DNA of 64,000 bases, taken from positions 9,520,540-9,584,539 of the forward strand of contig NC_064042.1 of NCBI RefSeq assembly GCF_932526225.1, in the 5' to 3' direction. Each line of letters begins with the position of its first letter. Position 1 is the first letter of the stretch. Both the position numbers and the translations under genes were made by a program. This document shows positions 54,001 through 64,000 of the stretch, one piece after another. This DNA is from Nematostella vectensis (taxonomy: Eukaryota; Cnidaria; Anthozoa; Actiniaria; Edwardsiidae). The notes under the pieces were generated by a model. It was not told where the DNA came from, searched no databases, and saw nothing but the letters and a program-made list of their open reading frames with translations.

Positions 54001-55890
54001 ATCCTTTGCCCTCGCCCCATCCAGTACTTATCGCATTATTGAGTAAGATTTAGTCAAATATTTACATAGTCGTGGTCTGTACATATGCTTTTATAAACGT
54101 TTCGTCGGGTAACAAGTTTGAAAAGAAAGGAGGGAAAAAATGACGTGATATTGAACGCTCGTTTGGGATAATGATAGAAGAGGATAAATTACGCGAGAGT
54201 ATATCGACAATATGTGGAGCAATATTTCATTTATAGCGCACCTTAGAAGGTCATTAGAATACAACCGAATATAACAGTGCAAACTTTTTACGAGAACGCT
54301 CGAAGATCTAGATTTGTTATATAATGGTAAGCACGTCTGACACCTTCAGTATACACTCTTATTGTTAGCTCACAATACGAAGATTCTGAAAAGAATTCAT
54401 TTGTATAAAAAATGAAAAAAAAAATAGGAAATCAATTAGTCCAGATTTTTAACCGAGTTGTCTGAGACGTTAAGACAAAAAGAGTAAAAATGCTAGGCAA
54501 CGGAAAGTAGTTCGTTTGTGGAATTACAGGAAATTGGACAAGCTTATTTTGCTCTCATTCTCTTTTTCTTTCCTAATGCTTTTAATTTATTATCTTAATG
54601 AGCGTCTTCTTCTTGGGTCAATATTTCGACTTTTTTTTAACAAAGTGGCCATCTTTTTGTCAAAGAAACAAACGACCTGTCCACATAAAACAATTAAATT
54701 ACACTAGCACGCAGTCGAATTCACGGAGAGCTTGTTATTCTCGATTCTCCCCAAATAAGAACTAATGAATTAGCAGGGATTCACAATAAACATTCTGACT
54801 GATTGTTTTCTTCTCTGGTGGTCAACGTATAATTGGAGAGTAATCCCAAAATTCTCTTGTGTCCTCTTCTTTCCTTCGCCAGTGAGACGTGGGCGTCTTT
54901 CAGATAGAAAATCCTCATGAATCGGTTACTTCAGCTTTTCATTCTCTTGTTGACATAAATAAATAGGCGTACTCTAATAGCGATCTACCGTATGACTCCA
55001 GAAAACATTGGACGTCACGGTATAATTTTTACGACCAATATTTAAAATCGACTGGCTGAGTCGATAACAGTGCTTAGGGGCGCTCTATCGGTCTCGCTAA
55101 TCAGTAGTGCAGTGAGTAAGTGTGCTATCGATGTATGGATGCATGAGCTGTACATCGCATTATCTGCGAAATCAAGATTTCAATTACATGTTCAGTAACC
55201 CAATGTTTAATTCAAATCACCTCTCTGGGGGCTGCATAATTTTTAAGAGGGTTAAACTAGGATCGAAGTAGCAACCAAACTATAACATGGAAGTACTTCG
55301 TAGATCATTTGACTCGCGGTTAGAGTGCCATTTTAGTGTGAATCAGGTAGCAAATGCGAAGGGGATTCTAGGCAGGTATCGAGAGATAGCGGACCCAGCG
55401 ACATACGACATGCAAATTTCGTGACTCTAGCGTTGTCACGGGACGAAGTGGATTGCGTTACGCCGTATTTGTTGACAAGTAATGTGGCGTGACCAGACAG
55501 GGTTTTGAGTGGCGTGTCACCACAGTTGTTTTCTGTTGCCTAAATCGTGGCAGTGGCAAGGTCTGCGCGGCGAACACACGGATCTGACTTTTACTCAGAT
55601 CTTACTTCATTCGGGACGTGCTTCGGGTTGCTGGCGTGAAAACCAGAGCCGGCGGTGACGAAATGTGAAGGCACCGGCCTCAGACCTACCACCTATTTCT
55701 TTCATCAGCGGATGTAACTGATGAATCGCCTACAAGGCTGGCTTGTGAGCGTTGCGGAATGACTTCTCAGGAATCTGGCTTTACGGAATTGCGCTTACTC
55801 TGTACGGAATAAGTTCCTTGCACATGCTAGTGCCTCATGAGAGAGCTTCATCGCGCGACACTTTCCCCTCAATGAAGTTGGAGTTTTCTT
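51076..55890. other. Gene-free region between calpain and NALF-like genes
   Basis: AT-rich sequence with only short random frames. A 12-bp inverted repeat (CAAGTCGAGGCT ... AGCCTCGACTTG) spans ~51815-51879. The last kilobase, more GC-balanced, probably holds the promoter and 5'UTR of the NALF-like gene, but I cannot place a start site. Confidence 0.5.
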
Positions 55891-58800
55891 ATGCCGCGTT
55901 TACTGAGAGAAAGGAGAACTATCGAATGGTGTAGCCGTTTCGAGCCGCGGCCAAATAGACTGCGCTGTAGCCCTAGCTCCTTCATACCGTTTGGAGTGAT
56001 CTACGCCGCGTCGATTGTACTTTTACTCACCACTATGATCCCTGATTGTATAGCTTACAACGATTCGGACCCAGTTGTAATTGAAAGGACGTCGAATTCT
56101 AGTGAAGAGAATACAGATTGCTCGTTTGACGATTTCAATTTACGACCGGCCTATGTACATAGGATCTGTGACTGTTTAGACCGGTTTAAGAGCAGAGAGG
56201 AAGCTCTAGAGTTTGTCAAAAGGTTTCGCTTGGAGTTCTGTGATGTAATTCAGTTCCACGAGGCCGTTGGAGACCTGATGAATTCCTCGATATGCACGGA
56301 AACCTTGTGGGGAATTTTACGCGTTGATCAAAGCGCGTTCAGTGACTATAACGTATTTCAAGCGATCATGAGCCGGGTCGATTGTAACTTCGCGTATTCT
56401 GTGCGTTGGACTTGTGCCGATTGCAAGGTAAGAGGTTTGATGCATTTGCTGGTGTCTCGTAATGGTCTAGTAAATTATATAAGTAAGTCGTTTACGGCCA
56501 TTTTGTGATCTTACTTGAGTCTGTTTAGCCAGTCCAAGGGCACTCTCCCGTTCACCTTGTGTTCCAAAATAAAAAGAAATTAATTTGCGTTGCCAGAATT
56601 TCCAAGGATTACTCCGTCGGCTTTCCTTTCTGGAAAAGTAATCGGATTTTTTGGTGGGAATGTGTGAGCGAACCTTAAAGATCGCCTGCTCATTTTACGG
56701 GGTTTTACTACGCTATCTTCGGCGTTCCTGTCGACTATCAACCATCTCAAAGACTTTATAAACCGTGTTTATTTTCAACTTTCGTATATGACTCTCTTGC
56801 TCTTAAATTGTTTATTTACGTGATCCCAGTGTAAGAAAGGGTTGACCAACCGTGTTTGACAAGTTCAAACTTCTGTCTTGTTTTACCCTTACTCTAGAGA
56901 AAAAAACAAGGGTCTAAAGCATGAAACGATAATATTACACGCATCGAGAGAGCTGTCAGCTTTTGATCAGTTTATTGTACAATTACAGGCATTTCGACCC
57001 CTTTTATTTACCACCTGAAAATAATCACAACACTCTCATTATTTCTTGTCGTCGAAAGCAGGTAACTATAGTCTTTGAGAAAATTTAATTCGAATAACCG
57101 CGAGTCAATCGTTAGCCTCTCGTATGTACGCGTGCCAGTCTTACATAAGGTATCTTTCCTTGACAATTCTTTAGCCGCATTCTAAAGCGCTATTTGAAAA
57201 ATCTCGCGGAACCCTAATCACTTCGGATCCCGATTTAAACCGGCTACATGTCTGTCGAGAGAAAGCCAGGAGAGATAAATTGATCAGTAAAATATCAATA
57301 GGTCTGTTGAGAAATCGGCTTTCTGCGTTTGCTCTCTATGTCATCTACTATTTGGCTATAATCGGACCGTGCAAAGAGTATACCAACTTAGGACTTACAA
57401 TCGTATTTACTCTCGACAAACAACATCTCTTTGACAGGTTTAAAAGTGTCTTTGACCCAAAGACAGACTGGCAAGGGTTTTTTCAAGCCTCTATAAACCG
57501 CAGAGAACCAAACCAAGGCTACAATGTGAGCATTTTCGGCCACATTATTCAATCAAGATATGCCTCCATTGTTGATGATGTTTAGTTGGTGTAAAATTTC
57601 ATACTTGGGATTTCTGACTTCGTAGGACACTTTTGTTTTTATCGTATTGGAGTAAAGTTTTTTTAAGCGATATGTAGCGCTTCAGGCCTTTCCTGTTCAA
57701 TGCATTGAGGTTCCTTCGGAAATTCTAGAAACGAGAGGTCGACATTTAGAGTTTATGGCTAAATTGCCGCTATTGTATTGACCTTTCTACTGGCGGGCGA
57801 ACTTTCGCGTTTTTGAAACCATTTCATTCCAAAACCACACAAAAGAAGCCATTTAGGAGGGCCGCCTCGCTTGTTGCTTTGGCATACTGCATTGTTTTAT
57901 TGTTTTAATTTGATAAACTCCGTTGTTTGACTCTTAAAGCCAGTATTTTTTCTGTAAATATTAATAAAAAAGCGCCATATATTACGGCGCGGAAATGTAA
58001 AATATTGAAAACTGGCGAGAGGACAGAACGACGAAAAGAGCAATGGGTTTCTTTTTATAGTGTCTTGCCTTTTTGGCGTTGCTACTCATTAATTTTTCTT
58101 GCTCGTTGTACCAGTGAACATTGATCTTCACGCGCAATTTATCTGCTTCTATCTCTGTCAAAATCTGTCGAATGACCCGTCAACTATCTAGATTTTCTTA
58201 AAATTCCGAGCTTGATGCGGTGATAGCGCGCTTTTCTTTACGCTTACCAATAACCAGGCGACATTTTTAAAATTTGACGACGCAAATTATTTCCTACTTT
58301 GCAATCATTTTCTCTCAAAGTGCCTATAGCTTTCCTTCAATTGTATCCAAAGTGACCATAACGCACCTAAATTATTGATGTCTTCTATTTTAAGGAATTA
58401 AATTCGCTTACAACTGACAATAGAAATAGTCGTAATTTGGCATTTCATGAGTTATCAGTGGGGCTATTGGTTAGATATTTACAGCGAAACACGAAAAACA
58501 CCTGGAAATGTTGGTATGCTTCAAAGAGAGCTCAAAATAATTTATTGCAGCTAAGGAGACGTGAGAATGCGTATAAGAGCAATCCCAGCCTTCCTAAGCG
58601 AGCCATTATGTGAAAAAGTACCAATTTTGCGAGCTGAAACCGTTTCTCAGTAGTAATGAGAACGTTTCTTGTTATAGATAATATTTTATCAACTCATAAA
58701 AAAAAATGAAACGAGACTTCTGGGTTAAAAGCGAGCGAGTTTGACAAGTCCTTTTTTTCTAGAAACAGATGCTTTTTTTTTATTTAATATCATTAATGCT

Positions 58801-61703
58801 CCAAAAATGTAGATGTGTTTTTTAAGTCAGAGTTCATTATTTTTAAGGTTTATGGGTTTTTTTTCGGATAAGTTTAAGAAGAAAAAGAGACAAATCTACT
58901 TCGTTCGACTGTTTTTTCTATTGTCTCTAGAAAGAAATGAATGAATAGGAAATAAGAAAAAATTTGTTTGGCTGGGCCTTGTAAAATTATTATTAGAATA
59001 ATATTATAGATAATTAAAAAACCCTTTTAAATCGGTTTTAGAATTATCTCACATCAAAATGGAATACTTTATATAGTGTAAACTCCACCAATTTTCTGGA
59101 CGGTGTGTGAGGTATTATATAGGCCTAAAATGTTTGTTTTTTTCATTTGTCAAATATTTTTGGTATGCTTGCATTGTTTTCATGGTCTAATTAATACTAA
59201 TTATATGGTTTGAAAACATTAACAAAGCTACATACCTCGCCATATAATAATAAATTGTAAAAATACCCTGAGATGCCTCGTTTGTTTTGAAACAAAGGGA
59301 GGGTTTCAGGTCAAAAAAGGACTGAATCAAACATGGAATTAGACAAAAATACCAAAATATTTTTCTTGTAGCAATGTTTGCACATTTTTCTATATAATTT
59401 CAACCTTAAAATAGTCAACAACAGAACATATTACTTGTTTGCTTTTCTTAAGAGAAAATGTGCTAAAAGCGATTACGTCGGCTCCGAAAAACAGAAAACG
59501 TAGTTTATAATCCTCATTTCAATAATTTAAAAAAATGCTCATCATAACTGTTGACTCGCTTGCTTCCCTGGATAGGAAAAACTAAAAAATAATCTGATAA
59601 AATCAACAATAAATTGGGCAAATCGGCGAAAACAGGCCGGGACCATTTTTCTTTCAATCGTAAACATTACTGTTAACGACGTTTTGAATTCCCAGGTCAT
59701 GGACGTCATTAAAAATAGTGTTGAAAGCTTTCAAACTCGTCACTAAAAACAGTAAATTATTATTTTTTTCATATTCAGATAAGGTGATTACTTCAGGCAT
59801 TCAAAGCTCAGCCATTGATGACGTATCTTGGAGTTTAGGTCACGACTTCCAGATACGTCATGACTGGGTTTGAAATGTCCAAATATTCACTGTTCTTTAG
59901 CTGTTTAGCGGAGGATAAGAGAGGCCTTGTTGAACCACTTCGACCTTTCATGGAAATGTACCCTTCACTCGTGGCTATAAAAACTTGCACCATTCGGCAT
60001 AAATCATGTAATGGATAAGATGGGGAAATATAGAGAAAAACAAGTTGGAATTAAAGTAAAGTAAAACGCTCTCTTTGTCCTTTATGGATGAAATTGAGCC
60101 TAACTTTTTTTAGAAACCCTTTTCCTTTCAGTTTTAAAAAACGGAATTTATACAGTTCACAATGTTAAAAATAAATAAGATATTTTTGTGTGGTGTGAAG
60201 GTTTGAAAATAGTCTTATTGATCAAGAAAAACTGATGCAGTGGTGTGTGTTGAATGCAAATTTACGAAAAAGCTGGACTTTGGCCTCATGAAAGGGTAGT
60301 AATCACATAGCAACTGAGTTAAATCTTTACTGTAACCATAATAAACTAAAACGGTGATAATTTAAAACCAATTAAAATTTCTCTGATTAAAGAGAGCCTG
60401 CTACTTTAGTTGCTAGAGTTGCTGTATTCAACAAACAGCAAGGACTTTTTTTTCGATTTTGAATATCTACAGCCTTTTGTAATTTTAGATTTAGTTCTTT
60501 TACCTTTTTTGTGAGCAATCAACAAAGGTTTTACCATGCTTTTGATAAATCTCTATATTCTTTTTTCTTATCAATACAAATATCGTTCCATTTTTATATA
60601 TTTTAACCACTTTGCTGATAAAATATAGTAGTAAATAGATAAATATTTTGCATTCATGGCTAGCATGATTGGTTGTTGTAGAAACACCGCTATATAAGCT
60701 TTAGGTTTAGTCTAGCATTGATGCTATTATTGGTTGTATAGTCTGTAGTTTTTTTTTCTAGTACTTGAGTTCACAGTTCCACATTAACACATTAAAGTTA
60801 TACCCTCTACTACCTCTTGTAATAATAACCTTTTGTAAGAAGATGTTATCTCTTTTTTTAATTGTCTGGTTAGAGATTTATCAACTTAACTTTCCCCAAC
60901 TTAGACCTTGGTTTAGGGAACAGAAAAAAATTTGCACTTTGTTTTTCAGGATGCATATAAGACCTGGGTTTGTAACTCTAAAGTACTGCCTTACGTCTCA
61001 CTGAAGACACCAACTTCATGTGTGTCACTGTGTCATCGGGTGCTACAGAGGTGTCCATATTTCCTGCCAGGGTCAGATTTTCAGTGGAGTGGGCAGTCAG
61101 CTTTTGAATGTAGAGATGGTAAGTGTTCAACAGGTTCTCTCAGTCTAGCTAAGCTGTTGGCCAGAGTCTTAATTTCAGTTGAGTGGACACTCAGCCTTTG
61201 AATGTAGAGACAATAAGTGTTAAACAGGTTGTATCCGCTCTGTTGTTGGCCAGTCAGCAAATCAAATTGAAAAAAAAAATTAACTCTAATGGATATTCCT
61301 GTGTATTTGCAACATGGTACTTCATTAGGTGCCTCAGTAGGCATGCTGTCATGCTTGCCCAAACTTTCACTTATACAATCCAAGATATGTCTCAGATCAA
61401 TTGTGAATTCAATAAATTGTTGGCTTGAATAAGTTCATAGGGCTTTTATTTTATATTATGGCAATATGAAATAATCTACCTATTAAAGCTATTTCATATG
61501 TTTTTCACCCAACTTACTTGAATATCTTACTCATCTAAGGTCAAGATGGTGCTGGCCAGGATGAGTGCTTTATTCCAGAGACAACAACAGCAATACCAAA
61601 AAAGCAGACATCACCCTCGGCTGAAACAAAAACAGCAACTAATTCTCCAGTAGGCAGTCCGACATCTAGCTTAGTAAGTGGTGAAGCGGACCCTGGTAGC
61701 TAG
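55891..61703 (+). CDS. NALCN channel auxiliary factor (NALF / FAM155 family; Mid1-related)
   Basis: FAM155/NALF proteins (NLF-1 in worms) assist folding and delivery of the sodium-leak channel NALCN and sit on its outer face. Exons: 55891-56427, 60950-61118, 61540-61703; 289 residues, all phases join. A basic N-terminus is followed by one transmembrane segment (FIPFGVIYAASIVLLLTTMI, about residues 32-51). The extracellular part is cysteine rich: CDCLDRFKSREEALEFVKRF, WTCADCKDAYKTWVCNS, then CVSLCHRVLQRCPYFLP and GQSAFECRDG. The order C-x2-C-K-x-A-Y-K-x-W-x-C and then C-x3-C-x3-V-x2-RCP-x2-LP is the FAM155 signature as I know it. The tail is Ser/Thr rich. Intron 1 is 4.5 kb, far longer than others here. 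The family call is by motif, without an alignment. Confidence 0.8.
56428..60949 (+). other. Long first intron of the NALF-like gene
   Basis: A 4.5-kb AT-rich intron with no recognisable exon. A hairpin-forming inverted repeat lies at 59797-59877 (TGACGTATCTTGG with mirrored CCAGATACGTCA, flanked by partly matching arms). A 101-residue frame at 57280-57585 matches nothing I know. Confidence 0.6.
61163..61255 (+). repeat. Decayed tandem copy of NALF exon 2 end and donor
   Basis: TTTCAGTTGAGTGGACACTCAGCCTTTGAATGTAGAGACAATAAGTG, in pieces, mirrors the real exon 2 end (TTTTCAGTGGAGTGGGCAGT, TTTGAATGTAGAGATG-GTAAGTG) ~90 bp earlier, and downstream words (TGTTGGCCAG) match too. The donor GT has become AT, so this copy should not splice. 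Confidence 0.85.
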
Positions 61704-63329
61704 CACATGGGCAGTGCAAGGATCAAATAGACACTACAAGAAGGGCCTGGACAGCATGTTTATCTCTTATAGTTATTTTTATTAGTTTTATACTAGTATT
61801 TCCTTTTGTTATTTTTAGGAGAATTTGGAGTGACAATAGTCTATCATTGTTGCAAAAATAGTATGGACACCAGATTCCTCTTTCTTGTATACAAATAGTT
61901 TGAATAACACAGTAATGCTCAAATCCAAAAATATGAATATTTCTTAGGTACTTGGGCTGAGGCAATAAACTGAATGCTTTTCTCTTTTCATGTGGATAAG
62001 AAAGCAGGAATTTTCAAGAGCTTATGTTATTTTGTAACCTGAATGTAAAAAGCATCTATGATAAGTATGGGTGTTTGACAAAGAAATGTAGCCCTTAAAC
62101 AGGATAATCATGTTGTCCAGTCCCATCTCTTTGATGTGATTTATACCAGAGACATAATTAGATTATTTTCCATCTAAGTATTAGCTTTTATTTCCATGTA
62201 TATATATAAAAAGAAATTTGACAAGATATGGTACTGTATAGAATATTGTGGTATTACCTTACAAGGCATCTTGCAGAGAATATATACAAAAAGAAAGAGA
62301 ACCTTCAAGAATACAAATTACTATAGGGTTACAGCAATGGCAACTGTAGATAATAATGTTGTGTTATATGGGCTGCATCAGCAATTCAGCCTTCTCAAAA
62401 TCATTTTTAGGAGCAGGTTATGGTGAGTTTGAGGCAGGTTAGTTGACGAAGAAGCCAACTAACAAAACAAAAATAATATATTTTCGGTCTGGATAAAGAT
62501 GGTTAAACATCAAGAGGAAGTAGAGGAGTCCAGCCGGTTTTGTGAAGGCTGCAATTGAATCGAATGGTATAACTAGAGAGACTACAGACAAGCTGTAGCA
62601 AATCTAGGTGGTCTGGGCAGGTGTTCTGAAAACAGGAATACAGGGTTGAAGTTTTTTGTTAAACAACACTTCTCCAACAAATGGTTTAACAGTTAAAACA
62701 TCAGTGAAACCTCTAAGTTTGCAGAGAGCCATTCAACATAAAACTTAAATCCTGAGTTGATTTCTTTCTTTCATTCTCTTGTTGTTTGGGTGAAACCTAT
62801 GAAGAACAAGAACTACAGTACATCTGGCCCCTGTTTGCAGGGTGTGGTTCATATACAACTGTAATAGAACACAACCAGTTATTGATAGCCACCAAAATTA
62901 TGATGTAGTAATGCTTAGTGTTTGTATATCTTTTCGTGCAGCACACAAAATTATGAGATCACTACAACAGAAACCCATCAACAATTGTAAGATATTCTAT
63001 GTATTTGTTCCATGTTATGGTGGTATTGTTTGATGAAATAAACATTCATTTCAACAAAGTTCATGTCATGTTGGAAACACTAAGCACAAAGCCAAGTTTT
63101 TTTTCAGGTAGGGGTATATTTACAGCTGTCTCGAAACTTTTTTTTCTCATTTTACAATAAAACTAAACATCCTGGCTGAAGGGTTTGCAATGCAGTTTTG
63201 TCACCCTTGTTACCAGTTAGACAAACATAATGTTGACCATATTTCTTTCATGTTTTACAATAGTTATTTAAAATTTGCAAAAGACTGTACAGTGAAAAGC
63301 CTCCCAATAACTATGGCCTTTTGATGAAA
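61704..63329. other. 3' flank of the NALF-like gene
   Basis: It probably contains the 3'UTR; AATAAA occurs in GGCAATAAACTG near 61963. No further gene or clear repeat is seen. Confidence 0.4.
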
Positions 63330-63620
63330 GCCCTTCAATTGTCCTTCTTATTGAGCTGAAGGCTTTCCCTAAGCGGTCACAGTTTTTGCGCCTTTCTCAA
63401 GCTTCATTCAAGATTTGGACACTGTATTCACTGGCCCTCCCTTTTATGACTTTTGTGTGCATAACAGGATTCCATATAATCCTTCAAGCAAGGACATTGG
63501 GTTTTAGTTTTAAGGCCATGGAAATGAACAGTTGTAAGAACAAAATAAAGTTATCTTGTAACTTTAGCCAAGTTTGCTTATCTTTTTTATGTGTAGTATT
63601 TTGATGTTTTTTTCGGAGAA
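63330..63620. mobile_element. Diverged internal fragment of the TTAA-type transposon
   Basis: ACTGGCCCTCCC, CCTTCAAGCAAGGACATTG, AAGGCCATGGAAATG and TTTGCTTATC...GTAGTATTTTGA follow the same order as the internal part of 22392-23391 (about 22890-23145) with heavy divergence. Ends were not found. The rest to 64000 holds nothing I can name. Confidence 0.65.
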
Positions 63621-64000
63621 ATTTTGCTATTTCTCTTTTAGAAATTTGTCTACAAACCTCATATTTTCAAGAAGATAAAGAAAAAGCTACTATTCTCAGA
63701 TACCAAAGGTAGAAAGTTTACAGCAAGTGAGAAAATGACATAAAAGCTAGTAACCTCAGTAATTTTACATCCTACCAGATCTTTTTGATATAGTTCCCTG
63801 CCCAATTGGGCGTTTAAGATTGAATTCTTTTCATTTCAAGAATATTGCGGGAATCCAATGGCAGTAGTTGATCACATTTTTTTCCTACAAGGCATTTTTA
63901 ATTCTCCATATTTAGCATGCAGTATTGTCTTGTATTCCCCCATACATTGTCTGAACCCCGCCTTTTCGTCAGGCGTTTAGCAGAAATACTGATCTCTGTC

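Noticed and set aside
55752-55934. Upstream frame as the true start of the NALF-like gene
   Set aside because: It is in another frame, overlaps the 55891 start and ends at a stop; at most an upstream ORF.
57280-57585. A 101-residue frame in the NALF intron as an exon
   Set aside because: No splice context, no family resemblance, and exons 1 and 2 already join in phase without it.

Overview
The window is a gene-dense piece of an animal nuclear genome. It has spliced genes with GT-AG introns, animal-only families (calpain-5, NALCN auxiliary factor, NF-kappaB inhibitor-type ankyrin proteins, ANKRD42), abundant minisatellites, small foldback transposons and long poly(G)/poly(C) tracts. The gene set and style fit an early-branching animal, most likely an anthozoan cnidarian such as a sea anemone (Nematostella-like). 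The species assignment is inference from gene content and genome style, not a database match.

Layout, left to right: (1) a USP2-type ubiquitin protease on the minus strand (371-6390; its last exons lie off the left edge); (2) divergently, a VAT1-like medium-chain quinone oxidoreductase (6847-9622); (3) a Bcl-3/IkappaB-like ankyrin gene, here IkB-A (11660-15063); (4) convergent to it, a selenoprotein S gene on the minus strand (15858-18664) whose last exon encodes Gly-rich-Sec-Gly-stop, with a SECIS candidate in the 3'UTR; (5) divergent from it, a second Bcl-3/IkappaB-like gene, IkB-B (19539-26822), sharing exon phases with IkB-A; (6) an ANKRD42 orthologue on the minus strand (27860-38648); (7) divergently, a 13-exon calpain-5-type protease (39202-50100); (8) after a ~5.8 kb gene-free stretch, a NALF/FAM155-type gene (55891-61703). 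For almost every exon I checked the splice-site dinucleotides and that phases add up. The predicted lengths (calpain 645 aa, selenoprotein S 177 aa) agree with the families.

The most unusual structural theme is that tandem duplications in four genes straddle exon-intron junctions, so that splice sites are copied in arrays: about 18 copies of a 39-bp unit carrying the 3' splice site of a USP2 exon, three copies of an exon end plus donor in IkB-B, about seven donor copies in the calpain, and one decayed donor copy in NALF. The 39-bp unit is a multiple of three and its nearest copies are open in the frame of the real exon.

Other points: a calpain exon with flanking intron was copied inverted into an intron of IkB-B, and a ~1 kb TTAA-type transposon later inserted into that copy, leaving a readable empty site. 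The two IkB genes carry NF-kappaB-consensus sites near their 5' ends. One intron of the oxidoreductase seems to need a GT-TG splice. IkB-A/B would act in NF-kappaB control, USP2 in deubiquitination, selenoprotein S in the ER membrane, and NALF in sodium-leak channel trafficking. I see no operon-like logic; neighbouring genes share divergent promoters.
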